Of a DNA stretch of 64,000 nt, positions 1 through 7,207 are shown in pieces. Origin of the DNA: DATBGO01 sp963785765. GTDB lineage: Bacteria; Actinomycetota; Actinomycetes; Streptosporangiales; Streptosporangiaceae. Position 1 is the first letter of the stretch. Each line of letters begins with the position of its first letter. The DNA lies in contig CAWAWM010000004.1 in the NCBI GenBank assembly GCA_963785765.1, positions 1 through 64,000 of the forward strand, read 5' to 3'. The notes beneath the pieces were generated by a model, which worked only from the letters and a program-made list of their open reading frames with translations, ran no database searches and was not told the origin of the DNA. A program made the translations under genes and the position numbers.

Positions 1-129
1 CATTGAGGCGCTCGGCGAACTCGATGCGGCTGGCGTGCTCGACCCGCTGCTTCCGCAGCCGGCCGCCAGCAGGGCCGCGCATGCGGCCGCGGCCGTTAGG
101 CTGATTCTTCTCTTGCTAAGAAATTTCAA
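1..129 (-). CDS. Lipoprotein precursor, 5' end only (probable ABC substrate-binding protein)
   Basis: Only the first 43 codons are in the window; the gene runs off the left edge. It starts at a TTG with an AAGGGG ribosome site a few bases upstream. The peptide has a basic N-region (KFLSKRR), a hydrophobic alanine-rich core and a lipobox ending LLAAGC at about residue 23, followed by a Gly/Ser/Thr/Pro-rich linker. This is a classic type II signal peptide for a membrane-anchored extracytoplasmic protein. It lies 230 nt downstream of the ABC ATPase/kinase fusion on the same strand, so a substrate-binding protein of a sugar-type ABC importer is the natural guess. That is inference; the mature domain is not visible. 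Confidence 0.75.
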   Translation of the reverse strand, partial: MKFLSKRRISLTAAAACAALLAAGCGSSGSSTPAASSSPSASM

Positions 130-227
130 CGAAACCCCTTCGCTTCTTTGGGCTCGGCGTGCTACGTAAACAGAGCATCACTGGCACGGCCAGCCTTGAG
201 GTCGGCGCAGCAAGCCATGCGTAGCTA

Positions 228-258
228 ACCATAAGCGTGGAAAAATTAACACAGTCAG
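228..258 (-). promoter_or_regulatory. Candidate promoter for the lipoprotein gene
   Basis: On the minus strand a TATGGT -10-like box (228-233) is preceded by a CTGACT -35-like box (253-258) at a long 19-nt spacing. It lies in an AT-rich island between the fusion gene and the lipoprotein gene, about 100 nt before the TTG start. The boxes are weak matches and the spacing is not optimal, so this is tentative. Confidence 0.3.
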
Positions 259-294
259 AACATCACAGCTTTAGCGTTAAAATACGGTTAACAC
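245..294. promoter_or_regulatory. Direct-repeat operator candidate for an OmpR-type regulator
   Basis: Two GTTAA copies start at 276 and 287, exactly 11 bp apart, the spacing used by PhoB/OmpR-family winged-helix dimers. A further TTAACAC occurs at both 246-252 and 288-294 (last base differing). The site lies upstream of the lipoprotein promoter and directly downstream of the gene whose C-terminus is an OmpR-type DNA-binding domain. Regulation by that protein is inferred from position and spacing only. Confidence 0.45.
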
Positions 295-359
295 GGGTAT
301 CCCGGCAACGTACGCGGCCAGGGGAAACCTCCGAACGAGATCATTTTGAAACCGGAACG

Positions 360-3300
360 TTACTGCGCTGCGATCCGGTATCCGGCGCGGGGCTGGGTGA
401 GGATCAGCGGGGGGCCGTCTTCGGCCTCCAGTTTGGCCCGCAGTCGCCGCACATAGACCCGTACGTACTCGGTCTCCGTCTCATAACCGTGCCCCCAGAC
501 CCGCCGCAGCAGGTGTGCATGGGTCAGCAGCTTGCCGCGGTTGGTGGCCAGTTCGCGGAGCAGCGCGAACTCGGTCGGCGTGAGATGCACGGGCCGGCCG
601 TCCCGGGTGACCTGCTGGCTGGCCAGGTCGATCACGAGGGTGCCGATGGCGATGACCGGCGGGGATAGCTCCGCGGCCGTTACCGGCCGCGTGCGCCGCA
701 GCGTCGCCGTGATCCGGGCCAGGAGTTCCTCGATGCTGAACGGCTTGGTCATGTAGTCGTCCGCGCCGACGTTGAGCGCGGTGACCTTGTCGCGCTCACC
801 GCCGCGTGCGGAGACCACGATGACGGCCACCGACGAGCGTTCCCGTATCTGGCGGCACAGCTCGAAGCCGTCGACCTCCGGCAACATCAGGTCGAGCAGC
901 ACGATGTCGGGCGCCTCGGTTTCCAGGAGCCGCAGGGCCCGGGTGCCGTCGGTCGAGACGACGGTGTCGAAGCCCCGCACCGCCAGGTTGGAGCGGATCA
1001 GGTCGACGATGTTCGGGTCGTCCTCGACGATCAGCGCGCGCGTCTGGGCCGATTCCTCAGCCATCGGCGCCCGTTCCGGCCGGCGATCCTGGCCTTCGTC
1101 CGTTGACGGCCACCGCAGCCGAGGCAGCGGACGCAGCCGGGGGGCTGCCGCGTAACGGTCAGCGGCCGGCGGTCCCGCTAGCTCGGTGGGCAGGACGATG
1201 CGGAACCGGGTGCCCTTCCCCGGCTGCTCAAGCTCGATCCGGCCGCCGTGCGCCGCCACGATGCCCTTGGCGATCGAGAGCCCGAGTCCGGCTCCGGCGG
1301 TGCGCGTCCGCCGCCGTGGCATCGGCTCGAACGGCGCGGCCGCCAGCTCAGGCGGCAGGCCCGTGCCGTCGTCAGCCACGCTGATGGCCACCCCGCCCGG
1401 CTCATTCAAGACGGCGCTCACGGTGACCCGGGTGCCGGGCGGGTTGTGGCCGATCGCGTTGTCCAGGAGGTTGACGAAGAGCTGTTCAAGCCGGTCATGA
1501 TCCGCCCATACGGCCGGCAGGCACGGAGCGCAGGAGACCTCCACCATGGCGCCGTTCGCGGGCGGAAGGCAGGCGACCGCCGCGTCGATCACCAGGGGGA
1601 GGTCGCACCAGTCCCGCTGCAACCGCAGGATCCCTGACTCGATGGCCGAGAAGTCGAGCAGGTCGCCGACGAGCCGGCCCAGCCGGGCTGATTCGGCCGC
1701 GATCCGGGCCAGGAACCGCTGCTGCGACTCGCCATCCCAGGTCACGTCCGGCTGCAGCAGGCTGGACGCGTATCCCCTGATAGCCGTCAGCGGGGTGCGC
1801 AGCTCGTGACTCAGCCGGGACAGGAACCCCCGCTGCAGCTCCTGCGAGCGGCGCAGCGCGGCCGCCTCCTGGTGGGCCAGCCCGGCTTCTTCCCGTTCCA
1901 GGGCCAGCCGCAGTGAGTGAGCGGCGTCCTCCAGCAGCGCGGTGGCGTCGGCGGCCTGGCTGCTGGCGCTGCCGTGACCGGCCAGCCCGCCCGGCGAGCC
2001 ATCGCGGTCAGACCAGCGGGCCCCGTCCCGCCAGCCGGCCAGCAGTGCGGTGGCGCCCGCCGGAGCGCCGAACGTCACGGCCAGGAACCGCTCTCCGTTG
2101 CCGGCCTGCAGCTGGCGCACCATTCCGTCGCGGCGTTCGACGGCCAGCACCTGGTCCGCGACTCCCAGCAGCGCCGCCGAGGCGCGGGCGCCCAGCCGGC
2201 TCGCCGATGCGTCCGTCGAGACCGCACGGCAGCGCGGCGCCCGGCCGTCCGGCTGGGTCAGCAGCGCCACCTCGTCAGCCTGGAGGCCCTGTCGCAGCGA
2301 CTGAAGCGCGAGGCCGAGCCCCGCAGCGACCGGGATCGGCCCGGCCAGGGTCTCCAGCATCTCCCTGATCGTCTCGAGTACCCGGTTACGCGCGGTGACC
2401 TGGTCGAGCAGCCGGTCCCGCTCGATGGCGCTCGCAGCGTACCCGGCGTACAGATTGACCAGGTCAAGCTCATCCCGCTGGGCCCGGCCTGCGGTTTGCC
2501 TGAAGACGGTGACGACTCCGAGGTGCCCGCCAGGGCCCATCACGGGCACCGACCAGGAACTGGCCACTTTGGCGGCGCTGGCCAGCCTCCTGAACGGGGT
2601 CCATGCCTGACTGGTCCGTGCGTTCTCCTCGACGAGCGGCTCCTCGGCGGCGGCGGCGAGCCCGACCGGGCCGCCGGCTGGCCCGTACGGCAGCTGCGAC
2701 CATTCCGACAGCAGCTCGGGCGGCAACCCGAGCGAGGCCGCGCAGACCAGCTCGTTCTCATCGCGCAGGTGGATACAGAGGCGGTCACTGCCGAGCGCGG
2801 CGCCGAGCGCGGACAGGATCAGGGACAGGCTGGAGGACGGATCGGCCGAGACCAGGCGGTCGGTGAGCCCGTGCAGCCTGGTCAGCTGGCGCCGCGCCGA
2901 GGAGTCCAGCTGCTGGCCGGAGAGCAAGGCGACCACATCATCGGGGTGTAGCACGCTCGGTTCGACATCCGCGACGACCAGGCCCTGCCGCAGCACGACG
3001 ATCCGGTCGGCCAGCCGGAACATCTGGTCAATGCTGTGGCACGCGAGCAAGACGGCGGTGCCCTGTTCCCGCAGGCCGCTGATCAGCTCTTCCACCTGGG
3101 CGGCCACCTTGACGCCGAGTGCGGCGGTGGGCTCGTCGAGCAGCAGTAGCTCGGGCTTGCGGGACATGGCCCGCGCGACCGCCACCAGCTGGCGCTGGCC
3201 GCCGGACAGTGAGCGGACGCTTCGGGTGGTATCCCGGACCGGGATGTGGAGGCTGTCGAGCAGTGCCGCAGCGCTTTGGTGGAAGCGGACGTCGGACAGC

Positions 3301-3674
3301 AGATGCCGACGGCGCTCCCGGCCGAGCAGCAGGTTAGACGCAACGTCCAGGTTGTCGCAGAGGGCCAGGTCCTGCCAGACGACGGACACCCCCTGCCGGC
3401 CAGCGGCGCCCGGGTCGGGACTGACCGGCCGGCCAGCCAGCGAGATCCGCCCGGCGGTCGGCGCGATATCACCGGCGATGCAGCGCACCAGCGTGGTCTT
3501 GCCTGCCCCGTTCTCCCCGGCGACGGCGACCACCTCGCCGGGCCGCATCTCAAGGTCGACGCCGGCCAGCGCGCGCAGCTGGCCGAAATCGACGACCAGC
3601 CCGGACACCGACAGCAGCGGCCGCGGCCCGGACTGCGGCTGCGGCTGCGATGGCTGGCTGGTGACGGCACTCAT
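360..3674 (-). CDS. Fusion protein: sugar-type ABC ATPase - GAF - histidine kinase - receiver - OmpR winged helix
   Basis: This 1104-residue protein has no membrane segment. Residues 20-255 form one ABC ATPase domain of the ribose/xylose-importer type: Walker A GENGAGKTT at 53-61, Q101, signature LSGGQ at 156-160, Walker B LLLLDEP ending near 182, and switch His213. Residues 265-420 resemble a GAF domain, and 430-600 probably hold a second sensor module. A HisKA/HATPase_c kinase follows: phosphoacceptor His623 in SHELRTP, N-box NLLDNA, and glycine boxes near 768 and 794. A receiver has Asp928, acidic pair 885/886 and Lys977. The end (1005-1100) is an OmpR/KdpE-type winged helix. RbsA-type ATPases normally carry two ATPase halves; here the second is replaced by a complete two-component system. 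The inferred job is coupling import to transcription. Met871 (position 1064) could also serve as an internal start for a free response regulator. The sigma gene upstream ends 33 nt before the start. Confidence 0.93.
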   Translation of the reverse strand: MSAVTSQPSQPQPQSGPRPLLSVSGLVVDFGQLRALAGVDLEMRPGEVVAVAGENGAGKTTLVRCIAGDIAPTAGRISLAGRPVSPDPGAAGRQGVSVVWQDLALCDNLDVASNLLLGRERRRHLLSDVRFHQSAAALLDSLHIPVRDTTRSVRSLSGGQRQLVAVARAMSRKPELLLLDEPTAALGVKVAAQVEELISGLREQGTAVLLACHSIDQMFRLADRIVVLRQGLVVADVEPSVLHPDDVVALLSGQQLDSSARRQLTRLHGLTDRLVSADPSSSLSLILSALGAALGSDRLCIHLRDENELVCAASLGLPPELLSEWSQLPYGPAGGPVGLAAAAEEPLVEENARTSQAWTPFRRLASAAKVASSWSVPVMGPGGHLGVVTVFRQTAGRAQRDELDLVNLYAGYAASAIERDRLLDQVTARNRVLETIREMLETLAGPIPVAAGLGLALQSLRQGLQADEVALLTQPDGRAPRCRAVSTDASASRLGARASAALLGVADQVLAVERRDGMVRQLQAGNGERFLAVTFGAPAGATALLAGWRDGARWSDRDGSPGGLAGHGSASSQAADATALLEDAAHSLRLALEREEAGLAHQEAAALRRSQELQRGFLSRLSHELRTPLTAIRGYASSLLQPDVTWDGESQQRFLARIAAESARLGRLVGDLLDFSAIESGILRLQRDWCDLPLVIDAAVACLPPANGAMVEVSCAPCLPAVWADHDRLEQLFVNLLDNAIGHNPPGTRVTVSAVLNEPGGVAISVADDGTGLPPELAAAPFEPMPRRRTRTAGAGLGLSIAKGIVAAHGGRIELEQPGKGTRFRIVLPTELAGPPAADRYAAAPRLRPLPRLRWPSTDEGQDRRPERAPMAEESAQTRALIVEDDPNIVDLIRSNLAVRGFDTVVSTDGTRALRLLETEAPDIVLLDLMLPEVDGFELCRQIRERSSVAVIVVSARGGERDKVTALNVGADDYMTKPFSIEELLARITATLRRTRPVTAAELSPPVIAIGTLVIDLASQQVTRDGRPVHLTPTEFALLRELATNRGKLLTHAHLLRRVWGHGYETETEYVRVYVRRLRAKLEAEDGPPLILTQPRAGYRIAAQ

Positions 3675-3707
3675 GTGCCCATTGTGGTGCGAACACTCAC
3701 CCCGAGG

Positions 3708-5078
3708 CTACCCAGCCCGGCCGTGCACCTCGGCGATGCGGGCAGACAGGAATGCCCGCTCGGCCGCATTGTCGGCCAGCTCGAGGGCGCTGCGGTAGGC
3801 AACGGCCGCATCCGCGGGCCGACCTATCCGGCGCAGCAGGTCGGCTTTGGCCGCCGGCAGGTAGCGGTAGCCCGCCAGCCGGCCATCTCGCTCGAGATCT
3901 GCGATCTCGGCCAGCCCGGCCGCAGGCCCGTGGACCATGGCCAGCACCACGGCCCGGTTCAGCGCGACGACCGGTGACGGCCAGGCCCGCAGCAACGCGC
4001 CGTAGAGCTGGAGCAGCTGCGGCCAGTCCGTCTCGGGATAGCTCGGGGCCTCGGCGTGCACCGCCGCTATCGCCGCCTGCAGGGCAAACCTGCCCGGCCG
4101 GCCGCCGCGCAGCGCCTCGGTCACCAGCGCGGCACCCTCCTCGATCGCCGCCTTGTCCCACTGCGACCTGTCTTGCTCCTCCAGCAGGAGCAGCCGGCCG
4201 TCATCGGCCGTCCTGGTCGCCCGGCGCGCGTCGGTCAGCAGCAGCAGCGCGAGCAGCCCCCGGACCTCCCGCTCGTCGGGCATCAGCGTGCACAGCGTAC
4301 GGACCAGGTCAATGGCCCGCTCCACCAGGTCCGCGCGGACCAGGCCATCTCCAGCCGGAGCCGTGTGGCCCGTCGTATAGAGCAGATGCACCACCGTGAG
4401 GACCGCGTCAAGGCGGTCGGGCAGTTCCGCCTCGCCGGGTACCCGGTAGGCAATCCGGGCCGCGGAGATCTTCTTCTTGGCCCGGGTGACCCGAGCCGCC
4501 ATGGTCGGCTCGGGCACCAGGAACGCCTGCGCGATCTCCGTGGTGGTCAGCCCGCACACCAGCCGCAGCGTGAGCGCCACCTGTGCCTCCCTGGCCAGCG
4601 CTGGGTGACAGCAGGTGAACACCAGCCGGAGCCGGTCGTCCGGAATCACGCCATCTCCCTCATCCGCCTCGCCCGCCTCATCCTGGCCGGGACCGACCGG
4701 GGCAGGCTCGATCAGCAGCGGCAGCTTGGCCCGCAGCGTGCGATCCCGGCGGAGCATGTCCAGCGCCCGCCGTCGCGCCGTCGTGGTCAGCCAGGCCCCG
4801 GGATTGCGTGGCACTCCCTGCCGCTGCCAGGCGTCGAGCGCGGCCACATAGGCGTCCTGCACGCACTCCTCGGCGATGTCGATGTCGCGTGCGACGCGCG
4901 CCGTCGCGGCGAGCACGAAGGCCCACTCGCGACGGTGCGCGTCGGCAATCGCCGCCCGGACATCCGCGGCCGCAGGATGGCTGGCACTAGCCCCCGCGCT
5001 CGCGGCGGCCGCGGCGCCTGCCTCCGGCCCTGCTGCGTCCTCGGCGCCCGCCTCGCCGTCAGTTCGGGCGGCCAGCAC
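3708..5078 (-). CDS. ECF RNA polymerase sigma factor, ECF42 type with long C-terminal extension
   Basis: The product is 456 residues, more than twice a minimal ECF sigma factor. After an Ala/Gly-rich N-terminus of about 40 residues, region 2 covers roughly 48-115 (AEECVQDAYVAALDAW, then NPGAWLTTTARRRALDMLRR). Region 4 covers about 150-210 (TCCHPALAREAQVALTLRLV, GLTTTEIAQAFLVPEPTMAARV). About 245 residues of helical, TPR-like extension follow, as in the ECF42 group. A DGPF-family gene lies directly upstream, 3 nt away, which is the hallmark partner of ECF42. There is no anti-sigma factor gene nearby. The GTG start was chosen for coupling to the DGPF stop; a start nearer residue 40 is possible. 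Confidence 0.9.
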   Translation of the reverse strand: MLAARTDGEAGAEDAAGPEAGAAAAASAGASASHPAAADVRAAIADAHRREWAFVLAATARVARDIDIAEECVQDAYVAALDAWQRQGVPRNPGAWLTTTARRRALDMLRRDRTLRAKLPLLIEPAPVGPGQDEAGEADEGDGVIPDDRLRLVFTCCHPALAREAQVALTLRLVCGLTTTEIAQAFLVPEPTMAARVTRAKKKISAARIAYRVPGEAELPDRLDAVLTVVHLLYTTGHTAPAGDGLVRADLVERAIDLVRTLCTLMPDEREVRGLLALLLLTDARRATRTADDGRLLLLEEQDRSQWDKAAIEEGAALVTEALRGGRPGRFALQAAIAAVHAEAPSYPETDWPQLLQLYGALLRAWPSPVVALNRAVVLAMVHGPAAGLAEIADLERDGRLAGYRYLPAAKADLLRRIGRPADAAVAYRSALELADNAAERAFLSARIAEVHGRAG

Positions 5079-5081
5079 GCC

Positions 5082-5429
5082 TCATCCGCCCGACATGTCC
5101 ATGATCGGCCGCACCTCGACACCGCCGAACGGCGCCGGGCAGAGCTTGGCGATCTCCAGGGCGTGATCGAGATCACGGGCCTCGATCAGGTAATAGCCGC
5201 CGAGTGCTTCCTTGGTCTCGGCGAACGGGCCATCGGTCACCACGTCACTGCGGATCGAGGTGGCGGTCCCGGTCGGCTGCAGCGCGTTGCCGCCGAGCAT
5301 CTTCCCGCCCTTCTCACCCACCTGCTCGGCGAACCGGCCGTGTGCCGCCCCCGCCGACTGCCACACCTCGGGCCCGCCCTTCACGTAGCCGTCCTCGTTC
5401 TCGTAGATCAGGATCAGGTACTCAGCCAT
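5082..5429 (-). CDS. DGPF/YCII-family protein, ECF42 partner
   Basis: This 115-residue protein has the YCII-related fold signature. It starts MAEYLILIYENED, has TDGPFAETKEALGGYYLIEA in the middle, which contains the DGPF motif, and ends with a short CPAPFGGVEVRPI strand. Such proteins are regularly encoded next to ECF42 sigma factors and are among their regulon members; their enzymatic role is not established. The ATG is preceded by AAGGAG at good spacing. It is the first gene of the unit behind the ECF42-type promoter at 5467-5495 and is followed after 3 nt by the sigma gene. Confidence 0.9.
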   Translation of the reverse strand: MAEYLILIYENEDGYVKGGPEVWQSAGAAHGRFAEQVGEKGGKMLGGNALQPTGTATSIRSDVVTDGPFAETKEALGGYYLIEARDLDHALEIAKLCPAPFGGVEVRPIMDMSGG

Positions 5430-5466
5430 GTGAATCTCCTTGAGTCTCGATCGTGCCGGTCACCAG

Positions 5467-5495
5467 TACGACGAACGGGTCCGCCGGAATCGACA
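5467..5495 (-). promoter_or_regulatory. ECF42-type promoter of the DGPF-sigma operon
   Basis: On the minus strand TGTCGA (5490-5495) is followed after 16 nt by CGTC (5470-5473), reading on as CGTCGTA. As I recall, TGTCGA at -35 and a CGTC/CGA element at -10 are the published signature of ECF42 target promoters. The site lies about 40 nt upstream of the DGPF start, which implies positive autoregulation of the operon by its own sigma factor. Confidence 0.75.
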
Positions 5496-5538
5496 AGGCG
5501 CTGGCTAGATTCTCGTCGGCCACCGGCACTAGCCGCGG

Positions 5539-6219
5539 TCAATGCCGCGACAGGCCTGGCCCGGTGCTGGCGGCCAGGGAACGAAGCCCGGAAACGGCCC
5601 GTGCGGGGTCATCGGCGCCGAATACGGCTGATCCCGCCACGAACACATCGGCGCCCGCCTCGGCGCAGCGGCCGATCGTCTCCTCGCTGACGCCGCCGTC
5701 GACCTGGAGCCAGACCGAACCGCCGCGGGCCGCGATGAGCGCGGCCGCCCGGCGCAGCTTGGGCAGCACCAGGTCGAGGAACGGCTGGCCGCCGAAGCCG
5801 GGCTCCACGGTCATCAGCAGCAGCATGTCCACTTCGTCCAGCAGGTCGGCGTAGGGCTCGACCGGGGTGGCCGGATTGACGGCCAGCCCGGCCCGGGCGC
5901 CCGCGGCCCTGATCATCCGCAGGGTACGGACCGGTGACTGGACGGCCTCGGCGTGAATGGTGACGTTCCGCGCCCCGGCTTCGGCGTAGCCGATGGCCCA
6001 GCGATCCGGGTCCTCGATCATCAGGTGGCAGTCCAGCGGCAGGCTGGCGTGCTTGCGCAGTGCCTCGACGACCGGCAGGCCAATGGTGAGGTTGGGCACG
6101 AAATGACCGTCCATCACGTCAACGTGCAGCCAGTCCGCCACGCCCGCGACCGCCGCGGCCTCGTCAGCGAGTCTGGCGAAGTCCGCGGCCAGGATGCTGG
6201 GCGCGATCTGAACGGTCAT
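5539..6219 (-). CDS. rpe: Ribulose-phosphate 3-epimerase
   Basis: This enzyme interconverts ribulose 5-phosphate and xylulose 5-phosphate in the cytosolic pentose phosphate pathway. The 226-residue TIM-barrel protein starts MTVQIAPSILAADFARL. It shows the metal and catalytic motif HVDVMDGHFVPNLT near the N-terminus, LLMTVEPGFGGQ in the middle and VDGGV near the C-terminus, all diagnostic of Rpe. I chose the internal ATG at 6219 over an upstream in-frame ATG at 6252 because homologues begin with this strand and a GAGG lies just upstream. It is transcribed divergently from the DUF2786 gene. Confidence 0.95.
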   Translation of the reverse strand: MTVQIAPSILAADFARLADEAAAVAGVADWLHVDVMDGHFVPNLTIGLPVVEALRKHASLPLDCHLMIEDPDRWAIGYAEAGARNVTIHAEAVQSPVRTLRMIRAAGARAGLAVNPATPVEPYADLLDEVDMLLLMTVEPGFGGQPFLDLVLPKLRRAAALIAARGGSVWLQVDGGVSEETIGRCAEAGADVFVAGSAVFGADDPARAVSGLRSLAASTGPGLSRH

Positions 6220-6361
6220 CTCAACCTCAAGTGTAGGCCGCTCATGCCACACTGGCAGCGCGGCTGGCGCGCGTCCCGCCAGACATCCGGCTGCAGTGTC
6301 ACAGCCCTCCGCTAACGTTCGATCCTGTATTCGAATCCGATGCAGGCGAGGAGGCCGCTAG

Positions 6362-7102
6362 TTGAACCCCGAAGCATCCGGCAGGTTGCTGGACCGCGTC
6401 CGCAAGCTGCTGGCCAAGGCAGAAGACGAGAGCGTCACGCCGCCGGAGGCCCAGGCCCTGACGGCGAAGGCCGCGGAGCTGATGGCCAAGTACGGCATCG
6501 ACCGGGCGCTGCTGGCGGCCGACCGCCCGGAGACCGACGAGCCGGCCAACCGGATGATCGACGTCGCCAATCCATGGGGGCGCGTCAAGGCGCACCTGCT
6601 CTCCGGGCTCGCGTCCGCGCTGCGCTGCCAGGCCATCATGCTCACCACCGCCAGCGGCACGAAGGTGCACCTCTTCGGCTACCAGTCCGACCTGGAGCGC
6701 GCCGACCTGCTGTACACCTCGGTGCTCATCCAGATGTGGCATGGCCTGGCGGGCGCGCAGGTACCGTCCTGGAGCCGGAGCGCCCGCGCCTGGCGGCGCA
6801 GCTGGCTGCTGGGCTTCGCCACGGCCGTGATCTCCAGGGTCCGCGCGGCCGAGCACGCCGCGGCCTGCCAGGCGACCGCGCCCGCGGCGGCGTCGGGTTC
6901 CAAGACCGCCCTGGTCCTGGCCGACCGGACGCTGGTGATCCGCAGGAACATGGAGCGGGCGTACCCGGTTACCCGGACCGCGAAGGTCACCTACAGCGGC
7001 AACGGCTACGGGGACGGCTACGCCAAGGGCCAGCGAGCCGACATCGGCACCAGCCGCCTGCAGAAAGGCCGGGGCCGCGCCCTGTCCGGCTCGTCCAGGT
7101 AG
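6362..7102 (+). CDS. DUF2786 domain protein
   Basis: The 246-residue product begins with an N-terminal helical DUF2786 region of about 40 residues (LLDRVRKLLAKAEDES, then PEAQALTAKAAELMAKYGID). A second conserved region about 70-240 contains the VHLFGYQSDLERADLLYTSVLIQ and SWRRSW-like stretches typical of these actinobacterial and phage-associated proteins. The molecular function is unknown. The start is a TTG with an excellent GAGGAGG site about 8 nt upstream. It stands alone on the plus strand among minus-strand housekeeping genes. The C-terminus (GYGDGYAKGQRADIG) is glycine- and lysine-rich. Confidence 0.88.
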   Translation: MNPEASGRLLDRVRKLLAKAEDESVTPPEAQALTAKAAELMAKYGIDRALLAADRPETDEPANRMIDVANPWGRVKAHLLSGLASALRCQAIMLTTASGTKVHLFGYQSDLERADLLYTSVLIQMWHGLAGAQVPSWSRSARAWRRSWLLGFATAVISRVRAAEHAAACQATAPAAASGSKTALVLADRTLVIRRNMERAYPVTRTAKVTYSGNGYGDGYAKGQRADIGTSRLQKGRGRALSGSSR

Positions 7103-7112
7103 CCCAGGCAGG

Positions 7113-7206
7113 CGCGCCCAGGCCCGTCTGCCTGCCGCCCGGAGGCCTGCCTGCCGCCCTGCAGGTCTGCCTGCCGCCCCGCAGCCTATGGGTCTGCCTG
7201 CCCCTG
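7113..7206. repeat. Degenerate tandem repeat of CCTGCCGCC-type units
   Basis: Between the DUF2786 stop and the rsmB stop the sequence repeats variants of GTCTGCCTGCCGCC separated by GCAG-like joints, about four degenerate copies. No coding potential or clear hairpin is visible. It may simply be a minisatellite in a convergent intergenic spacer. Confidence 0.55.
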
Positions 7207-7207
7207 G

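Noticed and set aside
237..668. Plus-strand frame across the end of the fusion gene
   Set aside because: It overlaps the strongly conserved winged-helix domain on the other strand and has no recognisable product or ribosome site.
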